NCBI GenBank assembly: GCA_963969365.1
Contig: OZ017761.1
Location: 2,046,001-2,110,000, forward strand
Length of the DNA stretch: 64,000 nt
From: Asterochloris sp. CNOR1
Taxonomy: Eukaryota > Chlorophyta > Trebouxiophyceae > Trebouxiales > Trebouxiaceae
Reading direction: 5' to 3'
This document shows positions 28,601 to 37,586 of this stretch, in pieces (the first letter of the stretch is position 1; every line of letters begins with the position of its first letter). The notes under the pieces were generated by a model that ran no database searches, was not told the DNA's origin, and saw nothing but the letters and a program-made list of their open reading frames with translations. The position numbers and the translations under genes are program-made.

Positions 28601-29568
28601 AGCTACCCTGCCGTGGGGGTGCTTAGCGGCCCACTTCTTGAGGTTGTGGCACAGGTGGGCCTTGCGGATCAGGCCCTTGCGCATGCAGTAGCAGTTGCAG
28701 CGCTGCTCGCCTGCACAGCAGCAGGGAAGGGGTTGAGGTGGCCTGGGCATCAGTCTGACTGCATGTTGTGGCCACATGCAGTAGCAGCTGCAGCTCTGCT
28801 GCTCAGCGCAGGCAAGGGTGTGCTGCTGGCGGCTCATCACTCGACAATTCCCTGCTTTGCATTGGCATGACAGCGTCTCAAGCTCTGTGATGAGCTGCAA
28901 AAGGCAGAATGTCTGCGCCAGTGCCTGGCAGGTAAGAGTGGGCAAGCTGCATCGAGACGGCCAGCAGGCTGCATTTTCTCATTGGAGCACTATGCAGCAG
29001 AGGGAGGCTGCCATGCCTGCCATGTAAGCACCCATATTGTCCACGGGCACACTGATCACAAGCCTGTCTGAACCATTTTGAAGCCCCAATGCCAACAGTT
29101 CTGGTGATCCAGGGTACACGGGGCGACTGTATTGCCCTTACTGACCTGCATGCACCCGCTGCCAGTTGAAGCGCTCATATTCCCCCCAGTGCAGGATACT
29201 GCAGCTGATGGCATCCTCAGCTGCCTGCTCTGGCCAGCCAGAGACATCTTTGACCTGCCATGCCGGACGTGACACGAAGCCGGCCAGCACCAACTGCCTG
29301 CACTGCATCAGCCACCTTGATGAGCAGCTGGTATGAACACATGGGGGCATTAGAGTTCAGTGTGAATTCACATAGCAGCTTTTGTACATCTCATCCTGGG
29401 AAATTAGTCTATTCTGCCTGCTTGCCTGACATAGTCGTCATCGATGTCGATGGTGGCCGCCAGGAGCTGTGTGCTCTCATGCTGGCTGACAGACTGAGAT
29501 AGGTCAGTGGTTGGCTGCGTTCCATCTGAGCCTACCAGGAACAATGGTCTCTCGTCCCACCAGATCAT
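25611..29568 (-). CDS. Tubulin-tyrosine-ligase-like (TTL, ATP-grasp) protein
   Basis: Nine exons close to about 468 residues: 29426-29568, 29146-29327, 28523-28710, 27963-28111, 27077-27294, 26637-26789, 26202-26317, 25863-25973, 25611-25757. TTL-fold enzymes ligate amino acids to tubulin or other proteins using ATP. Visible core motifs: ARWIAKPSVTNQARGIFLFD (ATP-binding Lys), YIERPLLLHDRKFHLRAYAL, LDAHLTNTCRL, and GFDLMLDENWHVWLLEANAE (metal-binding acidic residues, with EANAEPDLQQTG in place of the common EVN). The N-terminal half includes EQRCNCYCMRKGLIRKAHL and resembles the PBY1/TTLL12-like group rather than the short mammalian TTL. Exons 3-8 are secure; exon 1 (start codon at 29566-29568, GC donor AG/GCAAGC) and the exact start of exon 2 rest on phase only. 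Confidence 0.85.
27250..27690 (-). repeat. Four or more intronic copies of the start of TTL exon 5
   Basis: The exon 5 start and acceptor on the + strand (GCAGGAGCAGGGGCCGCTCG then ATGTACCTGTGTCAGGGGCA, about 27268-27307) is echoed at about 27353-27391 (GCAGGAGCAAGGGGTGCTCA, AAATACCTGAAGGAGGGGCA), 27460-27495 (GCAGAAGCACAGAGGGCTTG, ATGTGCCTGCAACAGAGG), 27544-27570 and, more weakly, 27650-27690. Spacing is about 85-105 bases. In gene orientation the copies read like degenerate versions of YIERPLLLH with the preceding CAG. Confidence 0.8.
28680..28815 (-). repeat. Intronic copy of the acceptor and start of TTL exon 3
   Basis: GCAGTAGCAGTTGCAGCGCT followed by GCTCGCCTGCACAG (exon 3 start, about 28686-28719) recurs at about 28778-28812 as GCAGTAGCAGCTGCAGCTCT followed by GCTGCTCAGCGCAGG. 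In gene orientation the copy lies just upstream of exon 3 and would encode CSCYCM where the exon encodes CNCYCM. Confidence 0.8.
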
Positions 29569-29654
29569 AGAGACCTCCAGCCAGCAGGCTTGCAAAAAAA
29601 AAAAAGTTAGATCACTCCCGTTCTTGGCGCTCAGCATCTGATCCAGCTGCAACA
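29569..29654. promoter_or_regulatory. Very short divergent promoter, TTL-like / plastid membrane protein
   Basis: If both start codons are right, only 86 bases separate them. The segment includes a run of twelve A (29596-29607), the only long A/T homopolymer in this GC-rich neighbourhood, a plausible nucleosome-depleting element. The TTL start is uncertain, so the spacing is too. Confidence 0.4.
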
Positions 29655-30553
29655 ATGCAGTGCTCACAGTTGAGATGGTCTGGCACTACCACTTCCAGGA
29701 GCACCCAGGCTGCCAGACCATGCCGGCAATGCGGCCTGCGTCCCCAGCCTGTTCACAGATGGCATAGACAAGTCTGTGCAGCAGAAGGGGTAAGAACAGG
29801 CTGAGCATCACTGCTCAGGCAGCTCAGCCTTCCCAACTACTTTGGGCAGGCCAACACGTGCTGCATGCAAACAGGAGGAGGTGCCAAAAGATACAGTCTT
29901 TGGCAAACTTGCGGATCCAGGGGACCAGCTGGACCCACCAGAAAAGGATTTGTGGGAGGGCGAACAGTTTGAGGTGGGTGTACTTGGCATTTAAGCACTC
30001 TTCAGCAGTGTGCACCTGGCAGAATTGCAGTCAAATCTCAGCAGCCCGTGCCTGCATTTGATGCACCTGACACATGGACGGCGAGCCTGCAAGGACCTTG
30101 AAGGTCACGCCTTGTTATGTTGATGATGTGACCAAGGAAGATGAAATAGCATGCCAAGGCATGTTGTGTGCCTTGGTTGCTGACAAATTTGGCACATCTC
30201 CTTCATGCTGAGTGTCTTGGTAGATTTCTACTGCCTGCTGCTGCAGTGGCTGGGCAAGATTGCCTTTGTCACAATCCCTCTCTTCGCCGTTCTGACAGTC
30301 CTGGTCGGCGCTTTTGCTGCTAAGACATACAATGCCTCTCCAGACATTTACTTGATACCGTGAGTACCCCCCTGTCATCTGACATGGGCCTGCCAGTCCC
30401 GCAGCCTCATGCACATAAGCTTCATAGATAGTTGTCTTGGTGCTGCCAGAAAGGCTGCATGGCCTCTCAGGTTTCACTTAGCTTTGCTTCCACTCTGACA
30501 GGCCCTCTTCACCTGAGGACACCATACAGCTGCTGAAGCCAGACAACAAATGA
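29655..30553 (+). CDS. Plastid-targeted single-span membrane protein of unknown function
   Basis: Four exons close to 132 residues: 29655-29789, 29875-29973, 30247-30359, 30502-30553. The first exon (45 residues, starting MQCSQLRWSGTTTSRSTQAA) is rich in Arg, Ser, Thr and Gln, has no acidic residue before VCAAEG, and reads as a chloroplast transit peptide with cleavage near VCA/A. An acidic soluble stretch follows (DQLDPPEKDLWEGEQFEWLG). One hydrophobic segment comes next (IAFVTIPLFAVLTVLVGAFA), then a short polar tail ending QLLKPDNK. It would sit in the thylakoid or inner envelope with most of its mass on one side. I do not recognise the family. The upstream region is shared with the TTL-like gene. 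Confidence 0.7.
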
Positions 30554-31133
30554 AGGCTGGAGCTGGCAACGGTTTTTTGGGTTGAATGAACAGCAACATG
30601 GCCTGCTGACCAAAACATGGCCTGAAGTTTGGCCCGGGGGCGGCTGGCTGCTTGAATTGCAGTCAAATGCACAAGCAGTCCGCTAGCATCAGCCTATCTA
30701 GCCCGTCCAACGCCAGACTGCCAACGCCCAGCCAATATCAGACCTGGCCTCAATCTATGAATTGCTAGATGTCAGCATGAAGTCACTAACATGCAACCCC
30801 CCTGCTGGGCACCTGACATCGTACATCATCATACAGACTTGCTTCACAGTAAATGGGCTTTCAAAATATGGCAAATTATGCAGCAGAAACCCTGCACAAG
30901 CGCCCAGCATGAAATCAAAATCAATGCAGGCAATGCTGGGCTATGCAGAAGGGGCAAACATCAAGAGGAGACATCTAGGTCAACGTTTGCCTATCAGCCA
31001 TGTTAGCACCGCTTCCGGCCTGATCGAGTGATCAGCCTCAGGTTTCAGGCAGACCCAGCCGAGATCAGGCACGAGCCCCATCGACAGCTTTCATATCTTC
31101 CCTCCTGCACAGCCACCGACCTCTCAACAACTC
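30554..31133. other. Intergenic region, no gene seen
   Basis: 580 bases between two same-strand genes. Two short open frames occur (for example near 30762) but neither shows splice sites, family motifs or coding-like composition. The segment from about 30680 is AT-richer and probably contains the promoter of the glycosyltransferase gene. Confidence 0.5.
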
Positions 31134-33922
31134 ATGCGCCTGTTTGTGTGCCTGACAGCACTGTTAGTGGCAGCCGCATTGGCTTCATCATTGCCAGATG
31201 ACTGGGATGCAGAGCGCTGCCTGGAGGCCCGCAAGGAAGATCCTTCAGCTGAGCCGTGTGTGGTGCTTTGCAGCCAGGTGCACGATGAGCTGCCACTGAT
31301 CCCCGGTGAGCTGCCATGCACCTGCCATCACTCCTGCCCACAAGATGCCAGCACTTCAAACCTAAGATCATGGTGTGGCGTGCTGGCTCGCCACCAGGAG
31401 AGATGGCAGCAGCCACGCCATGCACGTTCGATGGCTCTTCTTTCCCTCCACCCTGATGGTAGCTTTCATCACATCGATGTGCCCTGACACCACCTCCAAC
31501 CTGCTGTACAGAGTGGATTGAGTATCACCGCCTCCTGGGCGTGGCAGAGCTGGTGTTGTTTGACGATGCCAGCACAGATGGCACTGCCCTGCTGCAGCAG
31601 CTGTATGAGCAGCACGGCAGGCAGTATGTCACAGTGCTGCCCGCGCCAGCCAATGCCGACGGCCTCACTCGCCAGCTGCTGTCCAGCCAGGCCTGCCTTG
31701 ACATGTACAAGGAGCGCTCTGACTGGGTGAGCTCGCCGGGTTCAAAATTCTTGGCGCATAGCTCCACATGTGGTGTGCAACTGAGAGGCAGTCATAGATT
31801 GCAGGGGCCTCTGTACACAGGAAAGGCACCCACGGCACTTGCACCAAATGCTTCACACGCAGTGCACATATTTTTAGCCACCTGCAATTTTGCTCACATT
31901 GAGTGGTCAAGCATCTGGCTAACCTGTGTGCGACCCTCACAACACAGCTGTCCACATCTGCGCTGGCAATGTGATAGACCTTCCTCCAGCGCCAACGGCA
32001 GCTGCACATAAAGTGATGCCTGCTGGACTACGTGCTTCTCTCTACAGACGCATCCTTCAGAGTGCACTGATGTCTGCCAGTAGCCCCTGGACGGACCCTT
32101 TCCTCTTCATGTGTGCACCCTCCATGTGTACTGACGCCTGCCAGAAGCCTCAGGACTGACCAGCCTTCCCTTTTGTTGACAGATTGGCATGGTGGACATA
32201 GACGAGTTCTTCAGGGTCAACCTGTCACACCTGAGCTTGCCGCGGTACCTGGCCAGCCAGCTGGTAGACACTGTCATTGTGTACAGGTGGGAGCCCTGTA
32301 GCTGACACATCGGCTTGGCAGCTTGTTGCCCACACCAGCTGGCCAAATTGCTGTACGAAGGTTGCTGATGCTATAAAGGGCCCGTCCTAAGCTGCCCACA
32401 TGAGTGTGGCTCATGTGGATCTGGCCCAGGGTGCCACACTTTGGCAAAGATGTCTTGCAAAACCTTGTCGACATCATCAAGAATTGTGTCGGTAAGCCAT
32501 AGAGTGTGTCTGTGTCCCACAATCGAGAGAGCTTCCAAGCTGCAGGTGACACTGCAGCATGAACCAAGACAGTCCACTTCTGCAGTGGCTCATGAAGACC
32601 TGGGCAAATCGGCAAGGACGACCACGTTGAGCAGACTAGCTCTTTTCACTGTAGCGTCCATACAGCGGGCTGCCAGGGCAAACGCTTGAAACAGCTTGCC
32701 CAACCTAGCAAAAGGGCAGCTGTGTTGCTTGCAGTGGCTCCACCACCTTTGGGAAGAGCGGCCAGGAGCGGCGGTTTGGGTGGACCATCAAGAGCATGCC
32801 GGACACTGCCCAGGACTCCAAAGGCCACCCTGACTACCTCGCTTTCGGCCCAACCCAGCGACACCTGCACGAGCCCCTGATGGGGCACCCCCCACAACGG
32901 CACCTGGGCAGCGGCGCTGGCTCTGCCCTGCCCCTTGGCACCCACCTGGCCCTGACAAACTCAGAAGGCAACATGCAGCTGCTGCTGCAGAGCCACACCC
33001 ACAGAGCTCCAGACGAGCGTTTTGGGGAGGCTGAGGAGGATCTCAGAGCAGCCACCGACAGCTGCTCGCGCATGCCCTGCGACCACGACAGGCGGCAGTT
33101 TGGCAAGGCGCTCATCAGGTGGGGTGTGTTTGAACGGTAGCGTTCTTGAGGCACAGCAGCCGCAGAGTCTCACGTCATGAAATGTCATGGCGCAGCCTTG
33201 TAGCCTTGCACCCGCTGCTGAATGGCGTGCCTGTGTATTTGATACGGCTGAAGGACCTGCTCTCAAGCGCCAGCATCTGACCAGTGCTCAACATTGCTGC
33301 AGCAGCAAGTGGGTAGTAGCAGCATATTTTGCACTGTGCAAGGCTGTACAGCCATGCCCAACAGCTATTCAGCACATCACACAGAAGTACGTGCAACACT
33401 GCTGGCCGTAACAGGCTGCTTGAACCCCTGCATCAGAGCTTCTGTCTGGCCCTGCCCAATGACAGCCGGCATGGAGCCTAGCTGTTTGCCTGCAGGCCTC
33501 TAGCCCGGCTTCTGCACACAGCATCTGTCCTTTGCATATGCTGGGCAGCACGTCGTGCTTGAGCAGGGCTGTGCGCCTGCAGGTCCAGCGCTGTTGCTGG
33601 TCTGTGGATCCATGGCGGCAGGGCATACACGCCAGGCGGCGTGGAGGCCCATCTGGCCAACGGGGGAGCTCTGGGCTCTGACAAGTGCCCTGAGCCAGCC
33701 TGCACCGAAACCAACCCCTCGGAGGTGCACATCATGCACTACCGATCCCCCTCTCTGGAGGACCAAGGCAAGAAGAACCTGGACTGGAGCACGCAGCTGC
33801 TGGACCCCAGCGACGCTTTCAGGCAGCAGGAGGTCAACCACTTCTTCGAGCTGGTCCCTGACAAATCCATGACGCGCCATGCCCATGCTGTGGCGCTGCG
33901 GCTGCTGAGCCTCATGAAATAG
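31134..33922 (+). CDS. Glycosyltransferase family 92 (DUF23) enzyme, secretory
   Basis: Five exons close to 404 residues: 31134-31305, 31512-31726, 32183-32286, 32735-33118, 33583-33922. The protein opens with a signal peptide (MRLFVCLTALLVAAALASSL), so it should act in the ER/Golgi lumen or be secreted. GT92 enzymes are inverting galactosyltransferase-like enzymes with a GT-A fold. Motifs: EWIEYHRLLGVAELVLFDDA (the family's E-W-x2-Y-H and D-D-x-S region), the metal-binding WIGMVDIDEFFRV (DxD), KSGQERRFGWTIKSM, and the C-terminal VHIMHYRS with a preceding GLWIHGG. Exon 4 encodes a Gly-, His- and Leu-rich insert of about 60 residues after GHPDYLAFG that I do not associate with the family core. 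All junctions keep frame. Confidence 0.93.
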
Positions 33923-34179
33923 GCTGCTTTTCTGGAGCTTGCCACACATATGCTGACGGAAATTACATCAAGCCAACACATTCTTCTCCACTATGCTCTC
34001 GGTGCAGTGCATCCTCACACAGTCAGCCATGACCTCCATTGATGAAGCTGACTGGACCATGCGCACCAGATGTTCAAGCAAAATAATGTAGATTTGCATT
34101 GTGGCTGTTTCTACTTTCACAAAAACCCTAGGTTTGATCTGAGCGGACTGTGTGGAGGCAGGTCCTGCAGAGCCGGCAG
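33923..34179. other. Intergenic region, no gene seen
   Basis: 257 bases between GT92 and TRAP-alpha, both on the plus strand. It is AT-rich around 34060-34130 and would carry the GT92 3' UTR and the TRAP-alpha promoter. Nothing further is visible. Confidence 0.45.
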
Positions 34180-36735
34180 ATGCAGGCATGGAGGGGCACA
34201 GTGTTGCTGCTGGCGGCGTTTGTCTCAGGTGCTTCCTCGACTGCTTTTGCTTTGACAGGATCTGCAAGAGCTCATTGCTCTGCATGCACAGCTATCAGAG
34301 TTCTTGTTGAGTAGGGGAGCCTTGGTGTGAAACCTTAGCTGATCATGAACTCATGCAGGGCTGGCTGCACGTCAGGCAGCAGCCCAGTCGTCTGCAGTGC
34401 CTGGCCTTGAGGTGCAGCATTGGTTCCCAGACCAGATCCGGACACGAAGTGCAGCACCGGCCTTCACTCAGGGAGAGAAGGTGACCTCCGCAATTCATTG
34501 TGAGCTGCGGCCATGACATTGCATCAAGAAGCTCTTTGCCATGTGCTCTCTGTGGGCAAGCAAGGCAAGGGGCAAGCGTGCACCGCTCAGCAGTCATGAT
34601 CAGAGCTCGTGCCCAGGCCATTGTCAGAGGGGCAGGACAGCTCATGTGCAGCTGCAGCAACACACAGCTCAGCAGCAGCCTGCAGCAGGCCCTCTGCTGA
34701 GTCAGTCAGACAAGCTCACCACAGCCAGTGCCCTGAGAAAGAGGCAGATGTGGAGCTGACCCTCCTTTCAAAGCTGTCGGCCCCCGGAACTGGCTTCATC
34801 CGTGGCTGCACAAAATGGACTTGTTGACCCTGCGGGCATGCCAGTTGATGTGGTGGTCGGCCTGCACGACGCCGGCACAGGAGTCTCAGACAGACTGGAG
34901 CAGCGTCTGCAGTTTCACAGAGCTCAGGCCCGTGCAGGTCACCGACGGAGACAAGGGCCTCCTTCCCGGCCAGCAGGTGGTGTGCTTGTTCATCTGGTTC
35001 ATCTGCATTACCCAGTTGGGCTGGGCTTGACAGGGCTCATTGTGGTCTGCAGCTGCAGGAAGGACCCCCTCAGAAGCTGCAATTGGTGGTCGGCCTGCAA
35101 AGTGGGGAAGCTGAGGAATGCACAAGGCTGTCTGTGGTCTGCAGGCTCCCCGGCTGTAGCTGATAGCCCCTCACAACAACCAAAAACATCGCAGATGCAT
35201 GCATCGCAACACGCCTCTGATGTGAACGGCTCTCTGTGTGCAGGTTGATGTGGTGGTGGGCCTCCGCAATGGGGCAGGGGAGGACTTGAACGTGACGGCA
35301 GTGGCTGGCGTCATCAACGCCCCCAGCGCCTTCTACCGTGGGTACCCCATCCAGAACCTGACCGGCCTGGTGAGCCTGCGCTGTGCCTGGCTGCTGGGCT
35401 TGACACTTTGCAACACCCTGAGCAAGCTCCCAAGTTTTGCTGGCACCCCGGCCAGCAGCTGGTCAGCCTAGAAGGTGGCAGTCCCCCACCTGGCAGCCCT
35501 GGCCACCGTCACCTCATGCATCTGATTCTGCCTGCAGCTGTTCAACAGCGCCCTGAAAAAGGGGGATGAGGGCTCCCTGCTGTACACCTTCCAGCCCCAT
35601 CCAGCGCTGATGGCCAGCGAGTGGCGGCTGGCCTTGGCGGTGTATGGCGACGGCTCCTCCACTGGCCAGTTTGTGCATACCTTCTTCAACGGGTCAGCAG
35701 GCTTGCTGGCTGCTGTTGTTCTGATTGGCACAGATTGGGGTTTGGGAAAGGCTGGCTTCAACAGTGCAATGTCACGGCCCTGTAGGTGTGACAGTTTGTG
35801 CACCCCTTTGCTGGGTCACATGAGCGGCTGACAGCAGCCTGTGCGCGCCTTGTCACATTGTGGCATCAGATAGCAACTGCGTGTCTATCACACTGCCTGA
35901 CTCCAGCCTGCTGGCTGTTCATACATATGGCCAGACGAGAAGCTGCGGAAGAGAACGGAGTTGAGTTGCGTGTGCACATCGTCACCTGCCAGTTCATTGA
36001 TGTCAGAGTGTTGCTGTGCAGGACCATTGAGATCCAGGACCGCTCCCGCCTGATCGACTATGAGCTGTTCTCCCTGTACGCAATGGCACTGCTGTTGCTG
36101 GCTGGCGCAGGTGAGTGTTGTGCAGCGGCCGCAGCATGTGCCTGCCTCCCTGGAGTGCCGTCACACGGTGTGTGCAAGGCCTTCCTGCTCTTGCCGCACA
36201 GGATGGCAGTGCTGCTCCTGGCCGCTCAGCTTTGTACATACAGCAATTGCTGCAGGCTGCCGCCTGTGGGGTCCCACAAGGCTGCTGACTTGCACAAGTG
36301 CCTGCAGAGCGCTGCTGTGCGTCCCGTCCCCAGCTCTCTCCTCATGTTGACACATCACGATGATATCAGTGTTTCACCAGAAAGGATCAGACCCTCTGCT
36401 TGACTCTGCGCAGCTGCACTCATGCGGATCAGACTGATGCCTGCAGCATTCCAGGGGTGGAGGTGCCTCCAGCTGCCAAAAGCTGCTTGGGTACACTCAT
36501 GCAGTGTTGACTTGTGCCTGCAGCATTCCTCGGGTGGAGGTACCTCCAGAACCTGCCTGCCTTCCGCAAGCAGTTTGGGCAGAGGAAGCGCAAGGCAGCC
36601 CCCAAGATTGTGAAGCCTGAGGGCCCAGAGGACAAGTCAGAGTGGCTCAAGGGCACCCACTACGACCGGGCAGAGAAGGCCAAAATCAAGCGGGCAAACA
36701 GCAGGCAGGGCCTCGCCAAGCCTGCAGTCTCATGA
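34180..36735 (+). CDS. SSR1: Translocon-associated protein alpha subunit (TRAP-alpha)
   Basis: Seven exons close to 269 residues: 34180-34228, 34398-34480, 34881-34976, 35244-35369, 35538-35692, 36022-36110, 36524-36735. TRAP-alpha is an ER membrane protein that associates with Sec61 and aids translocation of nascent chains. Order: signal peptide MQAWRGTVLLLAAFVS; luminal beta domain with LLPGQQVDVVVGLRNG, the glycosylation-like DLNVTAV and IQNLTG, and HTFFNGTIEIQD; membrane span LFSLYAMALLLLAGAAFL; then a basic cytosolic tail (KQFGQRKRKAAPK, WLKGTHYDRAEKAKIKRANS). The acidic N-terminal segment seen in many relatives is short here. Exon 2 is supported mainly by phase. Two introns contain copies of the following exon's start. 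Confidence 0.92.
34845..35255 (+). repeat. Upstream copies of the TRAP-alpha exon 4 start
   Basis: GTTGATGTGGTGGTGGGCCT at 35244 (exon 4) is matched at about 34848-34867 by GTTGATGTGGTGGTCGGCCT and partly at about 35082-35096 by TTGGTGGTCGGCCTGC. The first copy ends where exon 3 begins (34881), so the acceptor of exon 3 (CCGGCACAG) lies within a diverged copy of exon 4 sequence (GGGGCAGGGG). Confidence 0.8.
36430..36560 (+). repeat. Intronic copy of the acceptor and start of the last TRAP-alpha exon
   Basis: TGCCTGCAGCATTCCAGGGG plus TGGAGGTGCCTCCAG at about 36438-36473 copies the true acceptor and exon start TGCCTGCAGCATTCCTCGGG plus TGGAGGTACCTCCAG at about 36516-36550. The offset is about 78 bases and identity about 90 percent. 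Both AGs look equally usable, but the copy is out of frame further on. Confidence 0.85.
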
Positions 36736-37586
36736 CAGCAGCTTTCCCCTTGCCAGCTGCTGATAATCTGGCCCCTGCCTCGCAAGCTGAGTCTTGTCAA
36801 AATGTGACTGGGTTGCACAGTAAGGTGCACAGTAAGGGCTGAGGTCAAAGATAGTATAGTATGCAAGAGGATGTCAACAAATCTGAAAAGTGTTCAAGGA
36901 CGAGGTGGTTCAGGGAACAAGGGGCCAACAGTTATTTGCCAACAACTACTTGCATCAACGTCTGCATTTTGCACTTCTGAAATACTCAATCCTGCCCAAG
37001 GTTCCACCAGAAAGGGCCTGCCTAGACAGTCTACCTAAAGACAGGGATGTGGCTGGTCGTGCTGCATGATCTGCAATTCTGTAGTGCACATGCCTCATGT
37101 CTGCCAGGGTGTCAGGCTGCCATGCCGTGCAGGCAAGCGCAGCTGGATTTTGCTCTGCGCTTGAGCCAGGCTGCCATGCTTTGCGCTCAGATCTAGCCCT
37201 TGCTCATCTGTGTGGAATGGATCAGGGAATGATGGGCCATCAAGCTTGGCCAGGTGGTGGCTGCCTGCTGCCATTTTCTGCACAGGCTGGTCAGAGGTGG
37301 TGGGCTGCTGCTGCCAGAAGTCCATTCCAGCAGTGCGCTGCGGGGACACTGTGCTGCCTGCTGCCTGCAATCAGCAGGACGTACTGTACTGCTAGTAGAT
37401 CACTTACACGAGTGCAGTGACCTGTGCAACCAGCACTTGGCAGTGGGAATATCAGTACATGCAGACTGAGGATGCACATGAGCCCAATTGTCAGCACAGC
37501 TGCCGCTGGATGCTGCCAATCATCCAACATTGCAGAATCACAATCAATGGAGACTTTGCAAAGAAAAGCACGATTTGCATACGTGG
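36736..37586. other. Convergent 3' intergenic region, no gene seen
   Basis: 851 bases between the stop codons of TRAP-alpha (+) and the Sel1-repeat gene (-). Both 3' UTRs should lie here. The region is AT-rich at 36840-37080. Several short open frames exist, but none has family motifs or consistent splice sites. Confidence 0.5.
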
